From Nostocaceae cyanobacterium CSSed10_463m (GTDB taxonomy: Bacteria > Cyanobacteriota > Cyanobacteriia > Cyanobacteriales > Nostocaceae): DNA of 6,288 nucleotides. Position numbers and translations under genes: made by a program. Below, piece after piece: positions 1-4,911 of the stretch (position 1 is the stretch's first letter; each line of letters starts with the position of its first letter). Under the pieces are notes generated by a model. The model did not search any database, had not been told where the DNA came from, and saw only the letters and a program-made list of their open reading frames with translations. Location: contig PWQB01000128.1 in the NCBI GenBank assembly GCA_003556955.1, positions 1 through 6,288 of the forward strand. Direction: 5' to 3'.

Positions 1-1
1 A

Positions 2-82
2 GTACGCGATCGCCTAGATAGTGAAGTGTCAAGGGCGGATTTTTTAACTTTTTTTTCTCGACAGCAATTTCAGAGGGCATGA
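2..82 (+). CDS. Possible C-terminal end of an unidentified gene, cut by the left edge
   Basis: The frame starting at base 2 stays open for 26 codons and ends at TGA (80-82). The peptide is charged and aromatic; it begins VRDRLDSEVSRAD and ends RQQFQRA, which looks more like a real C-terminus than random translation. It includes a HIP1 site (6-13). I cannot assign a family. FtsE commonly precedes ftsX in bacteria, but this tail is not something I recognise as FtsE. The other two + frames close early or look non-coding. The piece is short, so it may be chance. Confidence 0.35.
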   Translation, partial: VRDRLDSEVSRADFLTFFSRQQFQRA

Positions 83-147
83 TAATCAATGACTAAGTTG
101 TGAAAATTCCTACTATTCCAATTCTATCAATCTCAGATAGCCCTCTG

Positions 148-198
148 TTGAGATGGAGAAATTCACCTGAAATATATTTTCTCATGGAGAAATATATA
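148..198 (+). promoter_or_regulatory. Putative ftsX promoter / 5' leader with stem-loop
   Basis: TTGAGA (148-153) resembles a -35 box and is followed, 17 to 19 bases on, by AT-rich -10-like sequences (AATATA at 171, TATATT at 173). Overlapping the end of this region is a stem-loop. Bases 172-183 (ATATATTTTCTC) pair with 187-197 (GAGAAATATAT), with one bulged T and the loop ATG at 184-186. The decamer ATGGAGAAAT also occurs twice, at 153-162 and 184-193. The promoter call is inference from consensus only; the repeats are directly visible. The ftsX start lies 37 bases beyond the hairpin. Confidence 0.3.
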
Positions 199-234
199 AC
201 GACTATGGGCGTAATTTAGATTTTGGGGTGACGC

Positions 235-1137
235 GTGTTTAAATTTTTAACCAAACTTGACTATCTGCTCAAAGAAACTTTCCTCGGTTTGCTGCGGGGT
301 GGTTGGATGAATTGGGCGGCTATCAGTACCGTCACAGTGTTACTATTTCTATTCGGCTTGAGTCTACAAACTTCTTGGCAAGTTGAAAAACTCCTGAATC
401 AGTTTGGTAGCCAGTTAGAAGTTTCAGTTTATCTCGATCCAGATACATCAGCCCGCAATATTGAGCCATTTATCGCCCAAATGTCGGATGTAGTTGGGAT
501 GCAAACAATTACGAAAGAAGAAGCTTGGACGAAGTTAGTTCAAGAATTAGGTATTTCTAATATTGATGGTGCTACGCAACAGTTAGGGGATAATCCCCTG
601 GTGGATGAGATTAAGGTAAAAGCTCGTAATTCTGAAGTTGTCCCAGATTTAGCCACGGAATTGGTTAAAATCCGGGGTGTGGAAACTGTACAGTATATAG
701 ATGAAGCTGTGAAACGGGTTGCCCAGTTGCACCGGGGTTTAAATTGGATTACTTTGACTATTACAGTCATTCTCACTTTAACGGCGATCGCAGTCACTAC
801 TACCACGATTCGCCTGATTGTCATGGCGCGACGGCGAGAAATTGAAATTATGCAACTGGTAGGGGCGACATCTGCTTGGATTTATCTACCATTTATTTTA
901 CAGGGAATTACCTTCGGTTTAGTTGGTGGTGCGATCGCTTGGAGTTTCATTTCTTTAATCCAACAGTTTATCAGCCGGACTTTAGCGAATCAACCAGATT
1001 TTATCCAATTTATTACCAACGGTTTACAACTTAGTTCCGCACAGGTTTTACTATTGCCTTTAATTCTGTTAAGTTTCGGTGCAGTGGTAGGATTAATGGG
1101 CAGCTTGTTTGCTGTGCGGCGGTTTGCGAAGAATTAA
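235..1137 (+). CDS. ftsX: Cell-division ABC transporter permease-like protein FtsX
   Basis: FtsX is the membrane partner of the ATPase FtsE. In well-studied bacteria the FtsEX complex controls peptidoglycan hydrolases at the division site or envelope. The 300-residue length and layout fit the family: a cytoplasmic N-terminus; a first membrane segment at about 27-46; a large extracytoplasmic domain at about 47-170 carrying the conserved NPLVDEIKV stretch (120-128); and three more membrane segments at about 172-196, 216-241 and 270-296. The signature ARRREIEIMQLVGAT (198-212), after segment 2, is the strongest identifier. The start is GTG at 235: an upstream in-frame ATG at 205 runs straight into TAG, and GGGG (225-228) can act as a ribosome binding site. 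No ftsE is visible in the bases upstream, so the ATPase is probably encoded elsewhere. Two HIP1 sites lie inside the gene. Confidence 0.96.
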   Translation: MFKFLTKLDYLLKETFLGLLRGGWMNWAAISTVTVLLFLFGLSLQTSWQVEKLLNQFGSQLEVSVYLDPDTSARNIEPFIAQMSDVVGMQTITKEEAWTKLVQELGISNIDGATQQLGDNPLVDEIKVKARNSEVVPDLATELVKIRGVETVQYIDEAVKRVAQLHRGLNWITLTITVILTLTAIAVTTTTIRLIVMARRREIEIMQLVGATSAWIYLPFILQGITFGLVGGAIAWSFISLIQQFISRTLANQPDFIQFITNGLQLSSAQVLLLPLILLSFGAVVGLMGSLFAVRRFAKN

Positions 1138-1140
1138 AAT

Positions 1141-1232
1141 CAGGACTTACGCAAATTTATGGGAAAACGAACCACAGAGGCACAGAGTACACCGAGGAAA
1201 GAGGATTTCAGAGAGTTTTTGCGTAAGTCCTA
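1141..1232. mobile_element. MITE-like element with 14-bp terminal inverted repeats
   Basis: AGGACTTACGCAAA (1142-1155) is perfectly inverted as TTTGCGTAAGTCCT (1218-1231), giving a 90-bp non-coding element. If one unpaired base is added at each end (1141 and 1232), the flanks are identical: AAAAT at 1136-1140 and at 1233-1237. That is a possible 5-bp target duplication, although both flanks are AT-rich. The interior carries the CACAGAGGCACAGAG type of sequence (from 1173) that I know as a common dispersed motif in cyanobacterial intergenic DNA. There is no transposase, so any movement would need an enzyme acting in trans. The element fills the gap between ftsX and the DUF3598 gene, and the left flank overlaps the ftsX stop codon. 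As RNA it could fold into a long hairpin and act as a terminator or processing site. Confidence 0.7.
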
Positions 1233-1258
1233 AAAATATAGCAATCAGGATTTAATTT

Positions 1259-2068
1259 ATGGCAACTCAGTGGGAATATTTACTGCAAAATCTCGGTGAA
1301 TGGCAAGGTTCATTTACCCGATTCTCACCCCAAGGCGCACTTTTAGAAGATATCAAAAGTGTGGTGTCTTTAGAAGGGTTAAATAATAACCAGACTATCC
1401 GCCAGATTGTCAGCCGCCAAGGACAAGAAGATTTAGTTTTAGAATATAGTTCTCTGGCTAAGACTACGCTGTTTTTTGCCAATGGTGCTTTTTCCCAAGG
1501 TTCAATTCAGTTAGCACCATTTACTGAATTTGGGGCGGAACTCAGTTTAATTCATGAAAATCGCCGCTTACGCCTAGTGCAAATATTTAATAAAACTGGT
1601 CAGTTAGATAAAATAACTCTGATTCGCGAACATTTAGCTGGAACTGAAGCAGTAGAACGCCCATCATTACAAATAGATGATGTATTGGGAGAATGGCGAG
1701 GTGAAGCTGTCACCATATATCCAGATTTGTCTTCCCCAGATCATTACTCGACCAATTTAAAATTACAATTAGATGATACTGGGCGCTTAATTCAAAGTTT
1801 AACTTTTGGTGGGCGGACAATTACTTCCACTGGTACTATCCAAGGTTCAATTATTAACTTTGACCAAAATCCCCAAAAGCAGGTACAAGTATTACTTCTC
1901 CCTGATGGTGCATCTGTCACATCTCTGTTACAGGTACAGTTGCATCAACCTTTATTTTTAGAAGTTGGTTGGTTAATTCAGCCTAATCTTCGCCAACGCA
2001 TGGTTCGCAGCTACAACGATAAAGGTGAATGGGTGAGTTTAACATTAGTTACAGAAGAAAAAGTTTAA
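1259..2068 (+). CDS. DUF3598 family protein (two-repeat calycin-like)
   Basis: This 269-residue soluble protein has no signal peptide or membrane segment. It reads like the cyanobacterial DUF3598 family, whose members are thought to have lipocalin-like barrels; the biochemical role is unknown. An internal duplication is visible. LGEWQG (12-17) recurs as LGEWRG (143-148). The end of the first half (ELSLIHENRRLRLVQIF, then G and ITLIREHL, about 94-126) matches the end of the second half (EVGWLIQPNLRQRMVRSY, then G and LTLVTEE, about 235-267). ATG at 1259 is preceded by AGGA (1247-1250) at a good distance. The gene follows ftsX in the same direction across a MITE-like element, so it may or may not be co-transcribed. 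A ligand-binding role is inferred from the fold only. Confidence 0.85.
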   Translation: MATQWEYLLQNLGEWQGSFTRFSPQGALLEDIKSVVSLEGLNNNQTIRQIVSRQGQEDLVLEYSSLAKTTLFFANGAFSQGSIQLAPFTEFGAELSLIHENRRLRLVQIFNKTGQLDKITLIREHLAGTEAVERPSLQIDDVLGEWRGEAVTIYPDLSSPDHYSTNLKLQLDDTGRLIQSLTFGGRTITSTGTIQGSIINFDQNPQKQVQVLLLPDGASVTSLLQVQLHQPLFLEVGWLIQPNLRQRMVRSYNDKGEWVSLTLVTEEKV

Positions 2069-2069
2069 C

Positions 2070-2246
2070 TTATAGCTTCTCTAAGTCGTCTAGCGTCATT
2101 TCAATCAATTGGCGTAGTTTGCTAGAATCAATTTTACTAGGATCAAGAAAGGTATCGAGAACTTGAGTGCGATCGCTCAAGTCTTGGGGTAACTCAGTAA
2201 GTTGAATTTGCCCATTTTGATAAATGCCTTCGATGGTTTTTAGCAT
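2070..2246 (-). CDS. DUF104/AF2212-like antitoxin, short form (58 aa)
   Basis: Reading the - strand from ATG (2246-2244) to TAA (2072-2070) gives 58 codons with no interruption. The protein begins MLKTIEGIYQNGQIQLTELP and continues into a TQVLDTFLDPSKID stretch. That N-terminus is the hallmark of the small beta-strand antitoxin family DUF104/AF2212-like, common in cyanobacteria and usually paired with a VapC/PIN toxin. The acidic C-terminus (ends TLDDLEKL) is shorter than in the 70-80 residue members I know. No clear Shine-Dalgarno precedes the start. The gene lies 64 bp downstream of the DUF5615 toxin-like gene in the same direction. Its stop is one base from the stop of the convergent DUF3598 gene. 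No toxin follows it, so it may be an orphan antitoxin or an addition to the upstream pair. Confidence 0.7.
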   Translation of the reverse strand: MLKTIEGIYQNGQIQLTELPQDLSDRTQVLDTFLDPSKIDSSKLRQLIEMTLDDLEKL

Positions 2247-2310
2247 AAGTTGTCATGGGGTTGCTAATTCTCTCCATTCTATTTGCTCAACAATATATTC
2301 ACCCGCGTTG

Positions 2311-2649
2311 TTAATCCCCACGAATTTCGACTAACGCTTCGCCTGCTTGCAAAAGTTCTAGTGCGGTTGGTAAGATTGAACTTAGAATCTCTTTTAATCT
2401 GGCATTTGACGTATTACCGCACGTTAACAAGATAACTTGTGGCGGTGTTCCAAGACGATCAACCAAGTCAGCAAAATCACTGTCTTTGGTCATGAATATC
2501 ACCCCTTTAGCTCTCGCTGCTGCAAAAATCTCAGGGTCTTCGGCATCTCTTAGCCCAACATCACGCAAAGCTAATGCTGTTATGCCGAATGTAATGTTTA
2601 TCCAAGTAGCAATTGCAGGTGATAAATGTGCATCTATCCAAATTGTCAT
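2311..2649 (-). CDS. DUF5615 PIN-like protein, probable toxin of a type II toxin-antitoxin pair
   Basis: This 112-residue protein starts MTIWIDAHLSP with the first conserved acidic residue (D6) of PIN-like nucleases. It continues with an acidic centre (DAEDPEIF, 35-42), the motif TKDSDF (54-59) and a PPQVILLTCGN strand (69-79). This order is that of the DUF5615 family, a minimal PIN-fold group predicted to act as RNases. The start ATG (2649-2647) overlaps the stop of the DUF433 gene as ATGA, which implies translational coupling and is the usual arrangement for DUF433-DUF5615 pairs. The key acidic residues D6, D56 and D58 are present, so the gene looks intact. Toxicity and RNase activity are inferred from the family, not shown. 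Confidence 0.85.
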   Translation of the reverse strand: MTIWIDAHLSPAIATWINITFGITALALRDVGLRDAEDPEIFAAARAKGVIFMTKDSDFADLVDRLGTPPQVILLTCGNTSNARLKEILSSILPTALELLQAGEALVEIRGD

Positions 2650-2870
2650 GCAACCAAAACCGGGTGATTTAGTTTGCGAGAAGCGTATTGAAGTGCAGCT
2701 TTGAGGTCATCTGCCTCAAGATCAGGCATTTCTTCCAGTATCTGTTCAGCACTCAGTCCAGCAGCAAACAAGTCCAGTACATCTGACACCCGAATTCTCA
2801 TCCCCCGGATACAGGGACGACCACCACATTGTTTGGGATTAACTGTAATTCTTTCAAGTAAGTCTGACAT
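2646..2870 (-). CDS. DUF433 protein, probable antitoxin partner of the DUF5615 gene
   Basis: The protein has 74 residues with the DUF433 core: RITVNPKQCGGRPCIRGMRI (7-26), then a helix-rich segment typical of the winged or helix-turn-helix fold in this family (SDVLDLFAAGLSAEQILEEM, 29-48; DLKAALQYA, 55-63). DUF433 proteins are usually encoded just before a DUF5615 PIN-like protein and are presumed to bind it and the operon promoter. Here the last codons overlap the toxin-like gene by 4 bases. GGGAG (plus-strand 2880-2884) lies about 9 bases before ATG (2870-2868) and is a good ribosome binding site. The antitoxin role is inference from family and arrangement. Confidence 0.85.
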   Translation of the reverse strand: MSDLLERITVNPKQCGGRPCIRGMRIRVSDVLDLFAAGLSAEQILEEMPDLEADDLKAALQYASRKLNHPVLVA

Positions 2871-2897
2871 ACGGTTTCGCTCCCATATTAGCTCTTA

Positions 2898-2915
2898 ACC
2901 TAGTATATTTAAGGT
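2898..2915. promoter_or_regulatory. Imperfect palindrome, candidate operator of the DUF433-DUF5615 operon
   Basis: ACCTAGTATATTTAAGGT is an 18-base imperfect palindrome with 6 of 9 positions paired and perfect ACCT/AGGT outer arms. It lies between the predicted promoter (2942-2969) and the ribosome binding site (2880-2884). This is where an antitoxin that represses its own operon could bind. Only the sequence symmetry is seen; the role is inference. Confidence 0.22.
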
Positions 2916-2941
2916 GAGCGATTGTTAACTAATAATTTGGT

Positions 2942-2969
2942 ATAATATCACATTTTAACCATTTATCAA
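2942..2969 (-). promoter_or_regulatory. Predicted sigma-70-type promoter for DUF433-DUF5615
   Basis: On the - strand TTGATA (2969-2964) is followed after 16 bases by TATTAT (2947-2942), with a TGTGA just before the -10 box. Transcription would start near 2935 and give a leader of about 65 bases before the DUF433 ATG. Match to consensus is fair; it was found by eye only. Confidence 0.4.
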
Positions 2970-3069
2970 CTTCTAAATAACTTTGTAAGAGTTGGCTTGT
3001 CTTTCCTTCAAATTCAAATCCGTAAATATTCAGTTAGTAATAAAACTTATTATTTTTACATAAACAGCT

Positions 3070-3486
3070 ATGGACATAAACTATCCAGCAAAGCTAAAAG
3101 CCATTTCAATTCATCCACCTTTCGCCTATGCAATTGTGCGGAGATTAAAACAGCAAGAGTACAGAACTAAACCCACAAATAGGAAGGGATGGATATTAAT
3201 TCACGCCTCAAAATCAACCGCAAGTGATGAATATTTCAGAGAATATGGCATCAATCCCAGCAATATTAAACGCGGTGCAATCATCGGAGCCTGCAAGATT
3301 ATAAGCTGTCTGCAAGCTGGATTTGATCAATATGCTTATGAATTATCAGATGCTTTTGAATTCAAAACTCCGATACATTGTGCAGGCTCTCAATCAATTT
3401 TTTGGGGCGCAACTAACGAAGAAAGGAAAATAGTATTCACCCTAGCTAGTGAGCAAATAAGAAATCATTTATTAAAGAAACCATAA
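3070..3486 (+). CDS. ASCH domain-containing protein
   Basis: This is a 138-residue soluble protein. Its N-terminal half has the ASCH pattern: AISIHPPFAYAIV (11-23), a QQEYR turn (28-32), KGWILIHASKS (39-49) and RGAIIGACKI (68-77). ASCH is a PUA-like beta-barrel fold linked to RNA binding; some small members act as RNases or amidohydrolases on modified nucleosides. Which of these applies here cannot be told. An in-frame TAA at 3061-3063 and the good N-terminus fix the start at ATG 3070, although no Shine-Dalgarno is clear. The gene is divergent from the DUF433-DUF5615 pair and convergent with aat. Stand-alone ASCH genes are often part of accessory DNA, which fits the neighbours. Confidence 0.75.
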   Translation: MDINYPAKLKAISIHPPFAYAIVRRLKQQEYRTKPTNRKGWILIHASKSTASDEYFREYGINPSNIKRGAIIGACKIISCLQAGFDQYAYELSDAFEFKTPIHCAGSQSIFWGATNEERKIVFTLASEQIRNHLLKKP

Positions 3487-3487
3487 T

Positions 3488-3506
3488 GATGTATTTTTTT
3501 TACATC
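3488..3506. terminator. Short stem-loop between convergent genes
   Basis: GATGTA (3488-3493) and TACATC (3501-3506) form a perfect 6-bp stem around a loop of seven T. It sits in the 26-base gap between the stop of the ASCH gene and the stop of aat. The stem is weak and there is no T-run after it on the + strand, so termination is only a guess from position. Confidence 0.25.
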
Positions 3507-3512
3507 TCCCCA

Positions 3513-4088
3513 TCATACTAAATAACAACTACGTTGCAACGCTTCCTTAAGTAAAGCTTGATACTCATCATCTCTAATACCGTAAGCACCAAATCTTTCC
3601 AAATGGGGATTCATCATTTGGGCATCAAATAGTACAAATTGCTTTTGGCGTAACCGTTCCACCAACTTAACCATCGCCACCTTTGAGCCTTCAGTAATGC
3701 GGAAAAACATCGACTCACCAATGAAAGCACCGCCAATTACCAGCCCTAAAATACCCCCAGCCAGTTCATCACCTTGCCAAGTTTCAAAACTATAGGCGTA
3801 ACCATTCTGGTAAAGTAACCAGTAAATCTCTTGTAATTCTCGTGAAATCCAAGTAGTTTCGCGATTAGCGCATCCAGCCACCACACCCTGAAAGTCACGG
3901 TTAATCGCCACAGTAAAACGCTCTTGATTGAGAACACGCTGTAACGACTTCGGGTAGCGAAATCGCTCATCCAAAGGAATTAAAGTGCGATCGCGACTTC
4001 CATACCATCCCAGGCCTGTATTATCATCAGCCATGAGAAAATAACCTTGAGCATAACCCCGAACAATAGCAGCGACATCATATTGCAT
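3513..4088 (-). CDS. aat: Leucyl/phenylalanyl-tRNA--protein transferase
   Basis: Aat transfers Leu or Phe from aminoacyl-tRNA to proteins with N-terminal Arg or Lys, making them N-degron substrates for ClpS/ClpAP-type proteolysis in the cytoplasm. The 191-residue protein shows the family order: YAQGYFLMADD (12-22), LGWYGSRDRTLIP (26-38), RFTVAINRDF (57-66), GCANRETTWI (72-81), AYSFETW (98-104), GGAFIGESMFFR (119-130) and FDAQMMNPHLERFGA (154-168). E125 and Q157 correspond to the important Glu and Gln of the E. coli enzyme. It is shorter than the E. coli protein (234 residues), as usual for cyanobacteria. I chose ATG at 4088 rather than an in-frame TTG at 4106: MQYDVAAIV is a natural N-terminus and the six extra residues look like leader DNA. 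The gene is divergent from the 109-aa gene. Confidence 0.95.
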   Translation of the reverse strand: MQYDVAAIVRGYAQGYFLMADDNTGLGWYGSRDRTLIPLDERFRYPKSLQRVLNQERFTVAINRDFQGVVAGCANRETTWISRELQEIYWLLYQNGYAYSFETWQGDELAGGILGLVIGGAFIGESMFFRITEGSKVAMVKLVERLRQKQFVLFDAQMMNPHLERFGAYGIRDDEYQALLKEALQRSCYLV

Positions 4089-4112
4089 AATTAAGCAAAC
4101 AAGCAAAAAACC

Positions 4113-4156
4113 CTCTCAGCGTACCTTTGCGTTTCCCTCAGCGTACCTTTGCGTTT
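4113..4156. repeat. 22-bp tandem duplication in the aat / hypothetical gene divergent gap
   Basis: CTCAGCGTACCTTTGCGTTT occurs at 4115-4134 and again, identical, at 4137-4156, a period of 22 bases. The unit belongs to the same general style of dispersed cyanobacterial motif (CGCAAAGG / CACAGAGG) seen inside the element at 1141-1232. The array fills over half of the 77-base gap between the two divergent starts, so it must overlap or displace their promoters. It also creates an open extension of the right-hand gene that is probably not translated. Confidence 0.75.
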
Positions 4157-4165
4157 AAAAAAAAG

Positions 4166-4495
4166 ATGACTCAAGCAATTCCACCCATCACCTTACCACC
4201 CTCCAACAACCCCGATCTAGAAGGACAATGGTTGCAAGATTCCTTATTGCGGTGGCTAGACACAGAATTTTTACCAGAAATAGTCAATCAAAAAATCGCC
4301 CAACGTGCGGCGCAAATTTTTGTCCGTCAACGCATGGAAGGAGAAAACGACCTGGGATCTCTCGTTATAGCCATTGTTACAGAGATGCAGGCATTTGATT
4401 TTTCCAAAAGTTTTTATGGAGAGTTTGCGATCGCCAACGCCGTCAGCGATCTACTCTTAGACAGTCTAGGTATAGACCGTTGTTGTGGAGAATAA
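4166..4495 (+). CDS. Conserved-looking cyanobacterial protein of unknown function
   Basis: The 109-residue protein has no signal peptide or membrane segment. It has a proline-rich N-terminus (IPPITLPPSNNPDLEGQW, 5-22), then mostly helical sequence: LLRWLDTEFLPE (27-38), NQKIAQRAAQIFVRQRMEGE (41-60) and LGSLVIAIVTEMQAFDFSKS (63-82). It ends in a double cysteine (DRCCGE). I recognise the style as one of the small proteins shared by Nostocales, but I can give no function. ATG at 4166 is preferred over a TTG at 4127, because the extra residues would be encoded by the tandem repeat. The start is preceded by a run of A and no real Shine-Dalgarno. A HIP1 site lies inside the gene. The stop is followed at once by a strong stem-loop. 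Confidence 0.8.
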   Translation: MTQAIPPITLPPSNNPDLEGQWLQDSLLRWLDTEFLPEIVNQKIAQRAAQIFVRQRMEGENDLGSLVIAIVTEMQAFDFSKSFYGEFAIANAVSDLLLDSLGIDRCCGE

Positions 4496-4503
4496 CTTGG
4501 CTG

Positions 4504-4536
4504 TGGTCATTAGTTCTTTATCCAAACTAATGACCA
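4504..4536. terminator. 12-bp stem-loop, likely bidirectional terminator
   Basis: TGGTCATTAGTT (4504-4515) pairs perfectly with AACTAATGACCA (4525-4536) across a 9-base loop. It occupies the gap between two convergent genes, the 109-aa protein gene (stop at 4495) and rpsN (stop at 4541). Neither strand has a T-run after the stem, so it is not a classical intrinsic terminator. Its position and stem length still favour 3'-end formation or mRNA protection on both sides. Confidence 0.6.
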
Positions 4537-4540
4537 ACCA

Positions 4541-4843
4541 CTACCAGCTAGACTTGACCACACCAGGTAAAAGACCTTGATGCGCCCATTCCCGTAGCAC
4601 GTTCCGAGATAGCCCAAAGTCACTGTAGACACCTCTAGGACGACCAGTTACCCAGCAGCGATTGCGGTGACGAGTCGGCGCACTATTCCGGGGTAGCTGT
4701 TGAATTTTCCGGTGAACTTCCAACTTATCCAAAGGAGATACAGCGCTTTTGAACTCTTCCAATAACGCTTCCCGCTTGTCAGCGTACTTTTCTACCAACT
4801 TGGCGCGTTTTTTTTCGCGCTCAATCATACTCTTTTTTGCCAT
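4541..4843 (-). CDS. rpsN: 30S ribosomal protein S14
   Basis: S14 is a small-subunit head protein that binds 16S rRNA. The 100-residue length, basic N-terminus ([19 protein letters not shown], 2-20), signature [20 protein letters not shown] (60-79) and KSSW end are those of the long, zinc-free form. Only one cysteine (C63) is present, so there is no CxxC zinc ribbon. In cyanobacteria rpsN typically lies outside the main S10/spc ribosomal cluster, and this context agrees. It is the last gene of a - strand run after rseP and nth, 68 bp beyond nth, with its own possible promoter in that gap and a stem-loop after it. ATG at 4843 with AGAGAA upstream is the natural start. Confidence 0.98.
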   Translation of the reverse strand: MAKKSMIEREKKRAKLVEKYADKREALLEEFKSAVSPLDKLEVHRKIQQLPRNSAPTRHRNRCWVTGRPRGVYSDFGLSRNVLREWAHQGLLPGVVKSSW

Positions 4844-4897
4844 AAATTCTCTAACAGATTTAAAGACAGCATTTTCTATCTTACCGTGTCCCCATTA

Positions 4898-4903
4898 ATT
4901 ATA
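4898..4903 (-). promoter_or_regulatory. Candidate -10 box of an rpsN promoter
   Basis: The - strand reads a perfect TATAAT here, inside the 68-base nth-rpsN gap. This would place the transcript start near 4891 and a leader of about 48 bases. No good -35 box is found 16-18 bases upstream. It may allow rpsN to be transcribed independently of nth. Found by eye only. Confidence 0.3.
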
Positions 4904-4911
4904 GGGATATT

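Noticed and set aside
71..147. 8-bp inverted repeat CAGAGGGC / GCCCTCTG
   Set aside because: Arms are 61 bases apart and short; a pair like this is expected by chance.
540..824. Minus-strand open frame of 94 codons inside ftsX
   Set aside because: Lies wholly within the confident ftsX gene; its residue pattern (long runs of V, R and T) mirrors the sense codons.
1267..1482. Minus-strand open frame inside the DUF3598 gene
   Set aside because: Antisense shadow of a well-supported gene with no recognisable features.
2486..2898. Two plus-strand frames opposite the DUF433-DUF5615 pair
   Set aside because: Both are antisense to genes with strong family motifs and have no similarity that I recognise.
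3037..3052. AT-only hairpin before the ASCH gene (TAATAA / TTATTA)
   Set aside because: Very weak stem made only of A-T pairs in AT-rich DNA; no support for a function.
3746..3970. Second minus-strand frame within aat
   Set aside because: Out-of-frame shadow; aat motifs are continuous in the other frame.
4089..4106. Upstream TTG start adding six residues to Aat
   Set aside because: The ATG at 4088 gives the natural N-terminus MQYDVAAIV, and TTG has no ribosome binding site.
4113..4156. CRISPR-like repeat
   Set aside because: Only two units with a 2-base gap and no spacers; this is a simple tandem duplication.
4127..4165. Upstream TTG start adding 13 residues to the 109-aa protein
   Set aside because: The extra residues are encoded by the 22-bp tandem repeat and an A-run; ATG at 4166 is more natural.
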